Source of the DNA: Sphingobacterium thalpophilum
GTDB lineage: Bacteria > Bacteroidota > Bacteroidia > Sphingobacteriales > Sphingobacteriaceae
DNA: 64,000 bases
Direction: 5' to 3'
Assembly (NCBI RefSeq): GCF_901482695.1
Contig: NZ_LR590484.1
Coordinates: 2,542,001 to 2,606,000, forward strand
The position numbers and the translations under genes were made by a program. Below, one piece after another: positions 43,674 to 52,737 of the stretch. The notes under the pieces were generated by a model. The model made no database searches. It saw nothing but the letters and a program-made list of their open reading frames with translations, and had not been told where the DNA came from. Positions within the stretch are counted from its first letter, which is position 1, and each line of letters opens with the position of its first letter.

Positions 43674-44744
43674 TTATTTAACGATATAGTTCCATCCGAA
43701 GGTGTCTTCTACTTTTCCATAGCGCAACTCGTTCAGATACTGCAATACCTTGTTGGAGAATTCACGGCCCTCAACGGGAGGCAGATGGTAATCCTGTCCT
43801 TCATAACCGATACGGCTAATGTGTGTAATCGTAGCAGCAGTTCCAGCGGCAAAAGCCTCGGACACGGTACCTGCTTTGATGCCGTCGATCAGTTCCTGAA
43901 CAGATACTTTCCTTTGTTCGGCCTGATATCCCCACTTCTCTGCCAGCTCCATGATGGTGCGGCGTGTAACGCCATGAAGGATCGTATCGCCGTGTGGAGT
44001 GATAATCGAATCGCCAATGCGGAAGATCAGGTTCGCTGTACCCGCTTCCTCAATATATTTGTGTTCAGCAGCATCGGTCCACATGATTTGATCATAGCCT
44101 TCATCATTTGCCAGCTGGGTCGGGTAAAGCGACAGGGCATAGTTACCAGCATTTTTCGAGAACCCAACACCGCCTTCTGCGGCACGCGTGTAATAAGTTT
44201 CGACTTTTAAGCTGATCGGTTTGCTATAATAAGCACCTACTGGACCTGTGATAATGATAAACTTGTACGATTTTGACGGATGTACGCCCAATGCTCCTTC
44301 GGTACCGAACATAAACGGGCGGATATATAAGGATGAACCCTCTTTAGCCGGAACCCAGTCACGATCGATGTCCAACAGCTTATTCAGCCCGTCCATAAAG
44401 ATCTCTTCAGGGACTTCAGGCATCTGAAGACGGACAGCAGATTTGTTGAAACGTTCCCAGTTTCTGTCCGGACGAAAAATACTCACTGTGCCATCTGCAA
44501 ACTTGTACGCTTTGATTCCCTCAAAAATCGCTTGACCATAATGTAAAGCAGACATGGAAGGACTGATACTGATATCTCCATAAGGGACGACGCTGACATC
44601 TTTCCATTCACCGTCATCATAGTTGGCGACCAGCATGTGGTCAGATAATATCTTTCCGAATTTTAGATTGTCGAAATCTACTTGCGAGAGTCTTGAATTT
44701 TGAGTTGGCTCTACGCGAATTGAATAGTTCTCTGTCGCGTTCAT
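43674..44744 (-). CDS. ilvE: branched-chain amino acid aminotransferase
   Basis: A 356-aa fold-type IV PLP aminotransferase for valine, leucine and isoleucine. Lys197 in GFSKNAGNYA is the likely PLP lysine. ALHYGQAIFEGIKAY, RPDRNWERFNKSA, LYIRPFMFGTEGALGV and EEAGTANLIF (cofactor loop, 232-241) are family hallmarks. The length matches the BCAT type common in Bacteroidota (about 355 aa). It is a single gene with no other ilv/leu genes nearby. Confidence 0.95.
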   Translation of the reverse strand: MNATENYSIRVEPTQNSRLSQVDFDNLKFGKILSDHMLVANYDDGEWKDVSVVPYGDISISPSMSALHYGQAIFEGIKAYKFADGTVSIFRPDRNWERFNKSAVRLQMPEVPEEIFMDGLNKLLDIDRDWVPAKEGSSLYIRPFMFGTEGALGVHPSKSYKFIIITGPVGAYYSKPISLKVETYYTRAAEGGVGFSKNAGNYALSLYPTQLANDEGYDQIMWTDAAEHKYIEEAGTANLIFRIGDSIITPHGDTILHGVTRRTIMELAEKWGYQAEQRKVSVQELIDGIKAGTVSEAFAAGTAATITHISRIGYEGQDYHLPPVEGREFSNKVLQYLNELRYGKVEDTFGWNYIVK

Positions 44745-45065
44745 CTTATTTTTTATATTACTTAGGCTAAGTTAGGAAAAATTGACATATAAACCGCACT
44801 TTACATCGATAATTTGCGGCGCGGCAGATGCCTTTTATTTGGGACAGTAATTCCCCGATTTACTACACTTTTTCTATAAATCGGAAAATGTTCCTGTAGA
44901 TTGTAGCTGCTGATTTACATCAAAAATTAATTGTATTAATTTTATGTTAATTAATGCTGGGAGTATAATTTATGGCATAAAGTTTGGCTCTAAACTGTGC
45001 GACCAAAGATTGACACCTGGTCTGCAGTTACGCTATAAAATCACTTATCATAAAATAAACTTAGT
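44745..45065. other. intergenic region upstream of ilvE and of a small ORF
   Basis: 321 bp, AT-rich. It contains an 8-bp inverted repeat CCGATTTA/TAAATCGG (44855-44862 and 44877-44884). On the minus strand this would lie about 110 nt before the ilvE start, so it could be a leader structure; no leader peptide or T-box was recognised. Promoters for ilvE (minus) and the small ORF (plus) should be here. Confidence 0.35.
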
Positions 45066-45224
45066 ATGGAATTGACTCAACGTCTTAACAAAAGCAATGA
45101 AGTAACATCGGGTGAAACTCGCGAATTGTTACAGCGTGAAGTTGAAATTCAAAAGAAAGGTATTTCTGTGAATTTTATCCTTGGTTTTTTTGTGTTTTTA
45201 TATAAAACAGCAATCAAACCCTAA
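45066..45224 (+). CDS. small hypothetical protein (52 aa) with a hydrophobic C-terminus
   Basis: An ATG-to-TAA frame of 52 codons plus stop with coding-like codon use (GAA, CGT, GGT, GTT). The first 31 residues are charged and helix-prone (TRELLQREVEIQKKG). A hydrophobic segment follows (ISVNFILGFFVFLYKTAI), so it could be a tail-anchored membrane peptide. A hairpin follows 8 bp later. It fills an otherwise empty 560-bp gap. No family is recognised. Confidence 0.45.
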   Translation: MELTQRLNKSNEVTSGETRELLQREVEIQKKGISVNFILGFFVFLYKTAIKP

Positions 45225-45232
45225 AACAGAAA

Positions 45233-45276
45233 GAGATTAGCCAAAAATAGCAACGTAGCGACTTTTGGCTAATCTC
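45233..45276. terminator. hairpin, possible terminator
   Basis: A 14-bp inverted repeat GAGATTAGCCAAAA/TTTTGGCTAATCTC (45233-45246 and 45263-45276) with a 16-nt loop. There is no T run after the right arm, so termination is less certain. It lies between the small ORF and the convergent GH3 gene. Confidence 0.6.
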
Positions 45277-45304
45277 AACAACCAATTATAGCCATCATAC
45301 CGTT

Positions 45305-46819
45305 TTAATCACGTAGAATTTTCAGTAGCGGGTCCAAATATTCCCTGTTGTTGCTCAGCCGTGGCACCTTATTCTGGCCACCTAGCTTATCCCTGGATTT
45401 CATCCATGTATAGAAAGTATTTTCAGGCGCATTATGGATGATCGGTGATCGCAGCGCCATGTCCTTAAATCGCTTTGCATCGTAATCAGAATTGATTTCC
45501 CGTAGTTTGGCATCCAGTATTTCACAAAACCGCTTAAAGTCATTGGGCTGTTGCTCAAATTCGATGACCCATTCATGGGCTCCCGCTTCAGCATCTTTAA
45601 AATATACGGGGCCCGCCGTATAATCTTTGACACGCGCGTTGGTCAGTTTGCTGGCTTCAGTCAGCGCCTGCTCAGCATTGTCCACGATCACCTCTTCGCC
45701 AAACGTGTTGATATATTGCTTGGTACGGCCTGAGATCTGAAAGCGGTAGGGCGACAAAGAGGTGAATTTGATGGTATCCCCGATTTTATAGCGCCACAAT
45801 CCCGCGTTGGTCGATATGATCAGCGCGTAGTTTTTACCGATTTCCACCTCATCCAAGCGCAAGGTTTTTGGATTTTCCTCATGCATCCGTTCGGTCGGCA
45901 GAAATTCGTAATAAATCCCGTAGTCCAGCATCAATAACAAATCGTCCGAATCTGACTGGTCCTGCAGGCCAAAATAGCCTTCTGAGGCATTATAGTTTTC
46001 CAGATAATACATCTTTTCTGTAGGAATGAGGGACTTGAACTGCTCACGGTAAGGCTTGAAGCTAACCCCTCCATGACCATAAAATTCGAGGTTTGGCCAT
46101 ACCTCCAGTAGATTGTCCTTGCCCGTGATTTCCAGGATGCGCTTAGCCATTACAATATTCCATGTCGGTACGCCCGCCAGGCTGGTCACATTTTCCTTGA
46201 TGGTGATCTGCGCTATCTGTTCGATCTTTTCTTCAAAATTAGGATTTAAAGTCACTTCTATGTTTGGGGTCCGTTTGAATTCTGCCCAGAATGGCAGATT
46301 GCGGATCAAGATCGACGACAAATCCCCATAATAAGAGTCGGGACTGAAATTATTGATCTGGGAGGAACCGCCAATGACTACGGACTTACCGGTAAAAACG
46401 CGGTTTTCAGGTCTATTGTGGCAATAGATGGTCAGCATGTCCTTTCCTCCCTGAAAATGGCATTCTTCGAGTGCTTCTTCGCTGACAGGAATGAACTTGC
46501 TACGGTCCGATGTTGTACCCGAAGATTTTGCAAACCATTTGATATCCGAAGGCCAGAGGATATTCTGTTCGCCTTTGATCATACGGTCCACATAGCCTTT
46601 GATATCGTCGTAGTCTTGTATCGGAACCCGCTCTTTGAATATCTCGGGAGTCAATATGCTGGTGTAATCATATTTTTTTCCCCACTCGGTTGCCTCTGCT
46701 GTGGAAATTAAACTTTGAAACCATTCTTCTTGCACGTCGTGCGGGTATTTCATGAAAAGCTCAATCTGATGAATTCTCTTTTTCATGAACCAAGTAAAAA
46801 TGGAGTTTAATAGGGCCAT
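45305..46819 (-). CDS. GH3-family acyl-adenylate-forming protein
   Basis: A 504-aa protein of the GH3 family (PF03321), named after plant enzymes that couple amino acids to auxin or jasmonate through an acyl-adenylate. Visible marks are WFAKSSGTTSDRSKFIPVS (ATP-binding loop), NLEFYGHGGVSFKPYREQ, NYNASEGYFGLQ, GLWRYKIGDTIKF and TKQYINTFGEEV. Bacterial members are widespread in Bacteroidota and have no settled substrate. The gene starts 24 bp after lptB and is likely co-transcribed with it, which suggests an envelope-related role; this is inference. Confidence 0.9.
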   Translation of the reverse strand: MALLNSIFTWFMKKRIHQIELFMKYPHDVQEEWFQSLISTAEATEWGKKYDYTSILTPEIFKERVPIQDYDDIKGYVDRMIKGEQNILWPSDIKWFAKSSGTTSDRSKFIPVSEEALEECHFQGGKDMLTIYCHNRPENRVFTGKSVVIGGSSQINNFSPDSYYGDLSSILIRNLPFWAEFKRTPNIEVTLNPNFEEKIEQIAQITIKENVTSLAGVPTWNIVMAKRILEITGKDNLLEVWPNLEFYGHGGVSFKPYREQFKSLIPTEKMYYLENYNASEGYFGLQDQSDSDDLLLMLDYGIYYEFLPTERMHEENPKTLRLDEVEIGKNYALIISTNAGLWRYKIGDTIKFTSLSPYRFQISGRTKQYINTFGEEVIVDNAEQALTEASKLTNARVKDYTAGPVYFKDAEAGAHEWVIEFEQQPNDFKRFCEILDAKLREINSDYDAKRFKDMALRSPIIHNAPENTFYTWMKSRDKLGGQNKVPRLSNNREYLDPLLKILRD

Positions 46820-46843
46820 AGGAGATGATGTTGCTTTAGACGT

Positions 46844-47578
46844 TTAAAATTTTTTCCTTCGTAATTCAAAATGACGGCCGAGATAGAATTTCCGGGCGAG
46901 CTCATTGTCGGCAATTTCCTCGGGTGTGCCCGTCAGCATGATCTTGCCTTCGGTCAGCAAATATGCTCTGTCGGTGATGGACAAGGTCTCCTGTACGTTG
47001 TGGTCGGTGATCAGGATGCCAATATTGCGTGTTTTGAGCTTCGCAACGATGGTCTGAATTTCCTCAACCGCAATGGGGTCTACCCCTGCAAAGGGTTCAT
47101 CCAGTAGAATAAAAGAAGGATTTGCGGCCAGTGCACGGGCGATCTCTGTCCGCCGGCGCTCACCACCGGACAGGAGGTCACCCCTGTTTTTACGCACCCG
47201 ATGCAGACTAAACTCGGTCAATAGTTCTTCCAGCTTTGCCAAGCGCTCCTCCTTGTTGGGGTAATGTATTTCCAGGACAGCGAGAATATTGTTTTCCACA
47301 GACAGCTTCCGAAAGACGGATGCTTCCTGAGCCAGATAACCAATACCGCGTTGCGCGCGTTGATACATGGCATCTTGGGTAATTTCCTGATCGTCCAGAA
47401 ATACCTTGCCCTCATTGGGTTTGATCAGTCCTACAATCATATAGAATGATGTGGTTTTGCCGGCACCATTGGGTCCCAGCAATCCGACAATCTCCCCTTG
47501 TTCTACATGGAAGGAAACATTGTTGACAACAGTACGTTGTTTATATTTTTTTATGAGATGCTCTGCCTTTAAAATCAT
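46844..47578 (-). CDS. lptB: LPS export ABC transporter ATP-binding protein
   Basis: A 244-aa ATPase of the Lpt machine that moves lipopolysaccharide from inner to outer membrane. The Walker A GPNGAGKT is at 35-42, the signature LSGGE at 136-140 and Walker B with catalytic Glu FILLDEP at 156-162. [19 protein letters not shown] is the LptB Q-loop region. The frame is open upstream to 47674, but ATG 47578 ([12 protein letters not shown]) matches LptB starts. The lptF/G/C/A partners are not in the window. Confidence 0.94.
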   Translation of the reverse strand: MILKAEHLIKKYKQRTVVNNVSFHVEQGEIVGLLGPNGAGKTTSFYMIVGLIKPNEGKVFLDDQEITQDAMYQRAQRGIGYLAQEASVFRKLSVENNILAVLEIHYPNKEERLAKLEELLTEFSLHRVRKNRGDLLSGGERRRTEIARALAANPSFILLDEPFAGVDPIAVEEIQTIVAKLKTRNIGILITDHNVQETLSITDRAYLLTEGKIMLTGTPEEIADNELARKFYLGRHFELRRKKF

Positions 47579-47796
47579 CTTCGTGAATTGTCTGTTCTCT
47601 GATCTGCACTCCTGAGTCAACCGGTTGATTGACGATGGCCAAGGTCTCTGATCACCAGCTTGTTGCTGACACATTTACTCATGGGCCATTCTGTGCAAAT
47701 CTTTTGTAAATATATTTAATATCTCGTTATTATCAAGTGGTCAGCGGATCAAGTTATTCCACGATTTCCTTGGATAGATCCGATTCAACTTGCCAA

Positions 47797-49497
47797 CTAA
47801 TACCTGATCCCCTTTATGTTGAGTTGCAGGTTTCGTTTGTTGCGCCATACATTTTCCTCAATGCTGTAGCAGATGTCAAAGCTCTGCCCCGAATTGATAT
47901 GGTCAATATGCTCGGCGAGACCAAAACCTATACACTCGAATGAAGGTGAATCTTCTTGTACCACGGCCATTTTCAAATGATTATTTCCGACCAGAAATGC
48001 CTGCCCGACAGCGCTGACCTTTTTGCTTAGGAAAATAGGTGATTCATTTTGCGGGCCGAAGGGCTCAAATTGCTGGAGTATACGGAAAAATTTGCCGTCG
48101 ATATCTTTGAGCTGAAGCTTGGCATCGATCACAATTTCCTGCGTTAGCATTTCGGGGCTGATACGTCTGGCGACAACCTCTTCGAAACGGTCCTGAAATA
48201 AGGTGACGTTTTCCAGTGACATGGTCAGCCCTGCAGCATATTTGTGTCCGCCAAATTGCTCGAGTAAGTCGGCACATTCGCTGAGAGCTTCATAGAGGTC
48301 AAATCCAATCACCGAACGGCAGGAACCTGCGATATGACCATTCGTTTCGGTCAGGATAATCGTTGGACGATAATATTTCTCTGTGAGTCTGGAGGCGACA
48401 ATTCCGATGACCCCCTTGTGCCAGTCCGACTTATATAATACGGTCGACTTCCGGCTTTTCAGAACGACATTTTCCTCAATCAGTGCGAGAGCTTCCTCCG
48501 TTATCCTGAGGTCAAAGTCCTTGCGTACATTATTTTGATCGTCGATACTCGAACTGAAATCTTTAGCTTCCTGTAGTGATTTACATATAAGCAGTTTGAC
48601 TGCATCTTTCGCATGATCGATGCGGCCGGCTGCATTGATCCGTGGGCCGATCTGAAAAACGATGTCATTGACGGTAAATGTTTTTGTCCGGTTGTTGGAA
48701 AGGTCGATCAGGGCCTTGAGTCCTACACATGGGTTGGTATTGAGCTTGATAAGCCCAAAGTGGCTCAGAATTCTATTTTCTCCAGTGATGGGGACAATAT
48801 CCGAAGCGATGCTAACGGCAACCAGATCCAAAAACTGATAGCAGGCTTTGATATCCATGCCATTGGTTAGGATAAATGCCTGAATGATCTTAAACCCGAT
48901 ACCGCAACCCGAAAGCTCCTTATAAGGATAGTCGCAGTCTGCACGTTTCGGATCCAGTACAGCATAGGCGTTGGGAAGCTTTTCTCCCGGAAGGTGGTGG
49001 TCGCCAATGATAAAGTCTATGCCCTTGCTGTTGGCGTAATCAATTTTGTCGATGGCCTTGATCCCGCAGTCCAGTGCAATGATCAAGGTAAATCCGTTGG
49101 CGGCGGCGTAGTCTATCCCCTGCGTCGATATGCCGTAGCCTTCGGCATAGCGGTCAGGAATGTAAAATTCAAGCTGGCTGTGGAATTCCCGGAAGAAGCT
49201 GTAGACAACGGCAACGGCTGTCGTGCCATCAACATCGTAGTCCCCATAAATCAGTATTTTTTCTTTGTTACCGATGGCCCGGATGATTCTGGATATGGCT
49301 TTTTCCATATCTTTCATCAAAAAAGGATCGTGCAAGTCGCTCAGTTGTGGCCTAAAAAACTGTTTTGCCTGATCAAAAGTTCCAATGCCCCGGCTGACGA
49401 GCAACTCCGCTAACACAGGGTTGATATTTAATTCCTCGCGCAGTTTGTTGGTTATTTTGACATCAGTTTTAGATTTTAGTACCCACCTTTTTTGCAT
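47797..49497 (-). CDS. recJ: single-stranded-DNA-specific exonuclease RecJ
   Basis: A 566-aa DHH-family 5'-3' exonuclease for DNA repair and recombination. The catalytic aspartates lie in GDYDVDGTTA (85-94) and the DHH motif at 166-168 (IIGDHHLPGEKLP). DHHA1 marks are KSDWHKGVIGIVASRLTEKY and FGGHKYAAGLTM. The length fits RecJ (about 570 aa). The gene is divergent from the metallo-hydrolase gene. Confidence 0.95.
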   Translation of the reverse strand: MQKRWVLKSKTDVKITNKLREELNINPVLAELLVSRGIGTFDQAKQFFRPQLSDLHDPFLMKDMEKAISRIIRAIGNKEKILIYGDYDVDGTTAVAVVYSFFREFHSQLEFYIPDRYAEGYGISTQGIDYAAANGFTLIIALDCGIKAIDKIDYANSKGIDFIIGDHHLPGEKLPNAYAVLDPKRADCDYPYKELSGCGIGFKIIQAFILTNGMDIKACYQFLDLVAVSIASDIVPITGENRILSHFGLIKLNTNPCVGLKALIDLSNNRTKTFTVNDIVFQIGPRINAAGRIDHAKDAVKLLICKSLQEAKDFSSSIDDQNNVRKDFDLRITEEALALIEENVVLKSRKSTVLYKSDWHKGVIGIVASRLTEKYYRPTIILTETNGHIAGSCRSVIGFDLYEALSECADLLEQFGGHKYAAGLTMSLENVTLFQDRFEEVVARRISPEMLTQEIVIDAKLQLKDIDGKFFRILQQFEPFGPQNESPIFLSKKVSAVGQAFLVGNNHLKMAVVQEDSPSFECIGFGLAEHIDHINSGQSFDICYSIEENVWRNKRNLQLNIKGIRY

Positions 49498-49504
49498 ATC
49501 TTTG
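49497..49504 (+). promoter_or_regulatory. candidate -7 element for the metallo-hydrolase gene
   Basis: TATCTTTG fits TAnnTTTG exactly and lies directly in front of divergent recJ. It would start a transcript with about 100 nt of leader before ATG 49613, or about 55 nt before the TTG at 49568. No -33 element is clear. Confidence 0.3.
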
Positions 49505-49612
49505 CAGCATATTTTAAGTGTAAATATACGTTTTAAGGCTGGACTTACCTAATTCCTAAACCCGGTATTGACGGCCTCTTTGCTTAACGTGCATATTCCC
49601 AATGTTTTAAAT

Positions 49613-50395
49613 ATGGTGCAGGCTTATTCTTTGTATGAAGGTTCTTTTTCCGTTGACAAGAGCAAAAAATTTGTCCCCTTTGATCCTGATTTCGATGATC
49701 CCGGGGACCGGCCGGGATCCATGTTTATCGATGTGCACCCTTTTTTGCTGAAAACAGATGCGGGTCTCATAATCTGTGATACGGGATTAGGGTATGCCAA
49801 CGACAATGGTGTACTGAGATTGCATGAAAATATTCGGAAACTCGGTCATGAACCGGGGGATATCAATTATGTGCTCATGTCACACTTGCATAAGGACCAT
49901 GCTGGTGGTATGGTGACTATAGAGAGCGGCACGCCGCGAATTGCTTTTCCTAAGGCCGAGTATATTGTACAGCGCGGCGAGTGGGAAGATGCTTATTCGG
50001 GTATCTCAAACTCGTATCGGACTGAAATATTTGATGTGGTACAACGGAGCGGTAACCTGGTGTTGGTGGAAGGTACCGGAAAGGTAAATGATGTAATTTC
50101 ATATGCGCACAGCGGCGGCCATACGGCAAACCATCAGGTATTTCACATCCACAGTGACAGCGAGCATTACTTTTTTGGCGGCGACGTATTACCTGAGCCC
50201 GAGGAGATCTTTCATAACTATGTAGCAAAATATGATTTTGACGGCCGGCGGTCCAAAGAACTGAGGCAGACCTATTGGGCGGCAGGAGCTCCGGAAAACT
50301 GGATCTTTCTGTTTTACCATTCCAAAAGCATTGCGATCGGTCGCAGTCAGGCACGCGAAGACGGTAGTTTTAGACTGATTGATGCGCAGCCATAA
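49613..50395 (+). CDS. MBL-fold metallo-hydrolase
   Basis: A 260-aa metallo-beta-lactamase-fold hydrolase. The dimetal-binding motif HLHKDH is at residues 91-96, with later metal ligands in SGGHTANHQVF and GGDVLPEPEE. ICDTGLGY at 54-61 holds the conserved Asp. No signal peptide is present. The family ranges from lactonases to glyoxalase II-like enzymes, so the substrate is not known. The start at ATG 49613 was preferred to the in-frame TTG at 49568 because MVQAYSLYEGSFSVD opens related proteins. Confidence 0.85.
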   Translation: MVQAYSLYEGSFSVDKSKKFVPFDPDFDDPGDRPGSMFIDVHPFLLKTDAGLIICDTGLGYANDNGVLRLHENIRKLGHEPGDINYVLMSHLHKDHAGGMVTIESGTPRIAFPKAEYIVQRGEWEDAYSGISNSYRTEIFDVVQRSGNLVLVEGTGKVNDVISYAHSGGHTANHQVFHIHSDSEHYFFGGDVLPEPEEIFHNYVAKYDFDGRRSKELRQTYWAAGAPENWIFLFYHSKSIAIGRSQAREDGSFRLIDAQP

Positions 50396-50535
50396 TCCGG
50401 AACCGGAATGTTGGATTAATTTTTACCTCCCTGTAAGCTGTGTATTTTTGCTCTTTTTTTTGTATCTTGGGTTGACCTGCTTTTTTGCCTCCTGCCGTCG
50501 TGAGGGGAGGATTCGTTTAAGACTGAATTTTTGGT

Positions 50536-50543
50536 TAAATTTG
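50536..50543 (+). promoter_or_regulatory. candidate -7 element for khtTU
   Basis: TAAATTTG fits TAnnTTTG and lies 58 bp before the khtT start. A second match, TATTTTTG, lies further up at 50443-50450. A -33 element is not clear for either. Confidence 0.35.
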
Positions 50544-50601
50544 TAATTTAATAGGAACGGCAATTGGCTGTTTGAATTGGTATTTATTTAAATAGAAGAT
50601 T

Positions 50602-51081
50602 ATGTCTATTGTAAGAGAGTCCGATCTGATTGGAATTGGAAAGAAATTTCAAATTGAAACTGATGCCGGTGACAATATGGTTGTTGTGATCCACGATGAC
50701 GGGCGGCGGGAATTGTATCGCTATGATGACGAAGAGCACGAGTCTCGTTGTGTGATGACGCTCAATGATGATGAATCACGTCAGATAGCAGGTATTATAG
50801 GTGGTCTGTCCTATAAACCGAAGGCATTGGAGACCATTGAAGTGGCCTTGGACGATTTGCGTATCGAATGGTACAAAGTCGAAGGCAAATGTGAGGGGGC
50901 AGGAAAGACGATCGGCGAACTGGAAGTTCGGCAACGTACCGGAGCTTCCATCATTGCGGCCATACGGGATGATGAGACCATTATCAATCCGGGGCCTGCT
51001 TACCTCATCAGTGCAGGTACTACATTGGTCATCGCAGGAAAGAAAAACAACATCAAACTTTTAAAGGAAATTTTACTGTAA
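50602..51081 (+). CDS. khtT: K+/H+ antiporter regulatory subunit (KhtT-like, TrkA-C domain)
   Basis: A 159-aa cytoplasmic regulatory protein. The N-terminal half (RESDLIGIGKKFQIETDAG, VVIHDDGRRELYRYD) is the KhtT-type domain. The C-terminal half (about 80-159) is an RCK_C/TrkA_C domain (IGELEVRQRTGASIIAAIRD, GTTLVIAGKKNNIKLL) that binds regulatory ligands; Bacillus KhtT responds to c-di-AMP and pH. The transporter gene starts 3 bp downstream, so the pair is co-expressed. Confidence 0.9.
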   Translation: MSIVRESDLIGIGKKFQIETDAGDNMVVVIHDDGRRELYRYDDEEHESRCVMTLNDDESRQIAGIIGGLSYKPKALETIEVALDDLRIEWYKVEGKCEGAGKTIGELEVRQRTGASIIAAIRDDETIINPGPAYLISAGTTLVIAGKKNNIKLLKEILL

Positions 51082-51084
51082 TCT

Positions 51085-52320
51085 ATGCTATCACACACCT
51101 TAATTCTGGAAATTGGAATCGCCGTAGGACTCGTTGCTATTGTTGGATTGATTGCCAACAAGCTCCGATTTTCCGTTATTCCTTTTTTCATAATTATAGG
51201 GATGGTGCTAGGGCAGCACGCTCCGCGGATTGGCATGGTGGATCTGACCTTTACCGAAAGCAAACCCTTTATTGATTTTATGGGGCGGCTTGGGGTCTTG
51301 TTTTTGTTGTTCTATCTGGGGTTGGAGTTTTCGGTAAACCGGCTGATCAAATCCGGAAAAGCGATTGTGACGGGGGGAACTATCTACGTTCTGCTCAACT
51401 TTACTTCGGGGCTATTGATCGGATGGCTGATGGATATGCCTTTTAAGGAGATGATGGTCCTCTGCGGTATTATGACGAGTTCGTCAACCGCGATAGTAGC
51501 AAAGGTGCTGACAGACCTCAAACGCACGGCAAACCCCGAAACCGAAGTGATCATGGGGATGATTATGTTTGATGATCTCTTTATTGCCATGCATATTTCT
51601 TTCCTGTCGGGGCTGATCTTGACAGGAAGCAGTTCCTTTTGGACGGTTGCAGGTACTTCTTTGCTCGCGCTGGGCTTTATACTGGCGTTTCTTGTTCTGG
51701 GCAGGAAGCTAGTCCCTGCGATCGATCGCCTTTTAAAGGAAAAAACGTCGGAACTATTTATATTAATCATTTTCGCCCTGCTTTTTATCGTTGCTGGTTT
51801 TTCGGAGACCATCCATGTGGCTGAAGCTATTGGTGCATTGATGGCCGGACTCGTATTGGCTGATTCGCAGTATATTAAAAAGATCGAGGCAATGGTCTTA
51901 CCCTATAAGGATTTCTTTGGTGCAATGTTTTTCTTCAGTTTTGGGCTTTCCATCGATATCATGTCTCTTGGTGGTGCAGTGCTTTGGGCCTCTATTGCGG
52001 CGTTGGTGACCGTGATGGGTAATCTAGCCTCCGGCTATTTCGCCTCAAAGTTCTCAGGCATGAAGCCAAAGACATCCTTTGATATCGGATTCACTTTGTC
52101 AGCGCGGGGCGAATTCTCGATTATTATGGCCAATATTGGTAAGGCAGGGGCGTTGCTGCCCGTCATTCAGTCCTTTGTGGTGGTCTATGTGTTGATCCTC
52201 TCCATCGTGTCTCCCTTGTTGACCAAGGAGTCGCGTAACCTATGGAAACTGCTCTTTGGCAGCGATCCAAATACAGCCAAACCGTTGAAGAAACTGAGTG
52301 ATCTGGAAAACAAAATATAG
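51085..52320 (+). CDS. khtU: cation:proton antiporter (KhtU/KefB-like, CPA2)
   Basis: A 411-aa CPA2-family antiporter with about 12 transmembrane helices and no C-terminal nucleotide-binding domain, as in KhtU. The core motif SSSTAIVAKVL and the discontinuous-helix region MGMIMFDDLFIAMHISFL hold the conserved Asp pair. FTLSARGEFSIIMANIG is another family mark. With KhtT it should export K+ in exchange for protons at high pH or on c-di-nucleotide signals. Together with mrpABCDEFG this is the second cation/proton exchange system in the window. Confidence 0.92.
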   Translation: MLSHTLILEIGIAVGLVAIVGLIANKLRFSVIPFFIIIGMVLGQHAPRIGMVDLTFTESKPFIDFMGRLGVLFLLFYLGLEFSVNRLIKSGKAIVTGGTIYVLLNFTSGLLIGWLMDMPFKEMMVLCGIMTSSSTAIVAKVLTDLKRTANPETEVIMGMIMFDDLFIAMHISFLSGLILTGSSSFWTVAGTSLLALGFILAFLVLGRKLVPAIDRLLKEKTSELFILIIFALLFIVAGFSETIHVAEAIGALMAGLVLADSQYIKKIEAMVLPYKDFFGAMFFFSFGLSIDIMSLGGAVLWASIAALVTVMGNLASGYFASKFSGMKPKTSFDIGFTLSARGEFSIIMANIGKAGALLPVIQSFVVVYVLILSIVSPLLTKESRNLWKLLFGSDPNTAKPLKKLSDLENKI

Positions 52321-52407
52321 ACCAACCCAGTGCGGTCTGCCTATGTGACATAGAAAGGCTATACGTCAGGGAACTCTCAGGGAAAAAGCAGCAGAAGAAA
52401 GCAGCTC

Positions 52408-52737
52408 TTATAAAAAACCCAGCTCAAGCTTTGCCTCTTCGGACATCATATCTTTAGTCCATGGAGGGTCAAACGTCAGTTCTACCAGGGCTTCTTTGAC
52501 TCCTTCCACCCCCGCAACTTTCTCTTGTACCTCATTCATGATTTCCCCTGCGACAGGACAACCGGGGGCAGTTAGCGTCATCACCACTTTTGCAATGCCG
52601 TCTTCTTTGGTGATGATCTCATATACAAGACCAAGGTCCACGATATTGGCCGGCTTTAGTTCAGGGTCGTAGATGGTCTCCAAAACCGCCTGAATTTTGG
52701 GCGCCAGACCCAGCTTGTCTAATATAATAATGCTCAT
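52408..52737 (-). CDS. MIP18/DUF59-family Fe-S assembly factor (SufT/PaaD-like)
   Basis: A 109-aa MIP18-family protein (PF01883). TIYDPELKPANIVDLGLVYEI and TLTAPGCPVAGEI, with conserved Cys60, are clear family marks. Members help mature Fe-S proteins. The start overlaps the end of the glycosyltransferase gene by 4 bp. No suf genes are adjacent, which is unusual since this family often sits in suf clusters. Confidence 0.9.
   Translation of the reverse strand: MSIIILDKLGLAPKIQAVLETIYDPELKPANIVDLGLVYEIITKEDGIAKVVMTLTAPGCPVAGEIMNEVQEKVAGVEGVKEALVELTFDPPWTKDMMSEEAKLELGFL

Noticed and set aside
43662..44210. Long open frame on the plus strand (182 codons) over ilvE
   Set aside because: It lies fully antisense to ilvE, which has clear family motifs. 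The translation has no recognisable domain.
47579..47674. 32-codon upstream extension of lptB
   Set aside because: It does not look like LptB, which begins at the strand [12 protein letters not shown]; the extension is rich in Gln/Arg and likely leader.
48994..49413. Plus-strand frame of 139 codons inside recJ
   Set aside because: Antisense to recJ across its catalytic motifs; no domain or start context.
50490..50513. CCTCC...GGAGG inverted repeat upstream of khtT
   Set aside because: The stem is only 5 bp with a long loop and no T run; not supported as a terminator or riboswitch.
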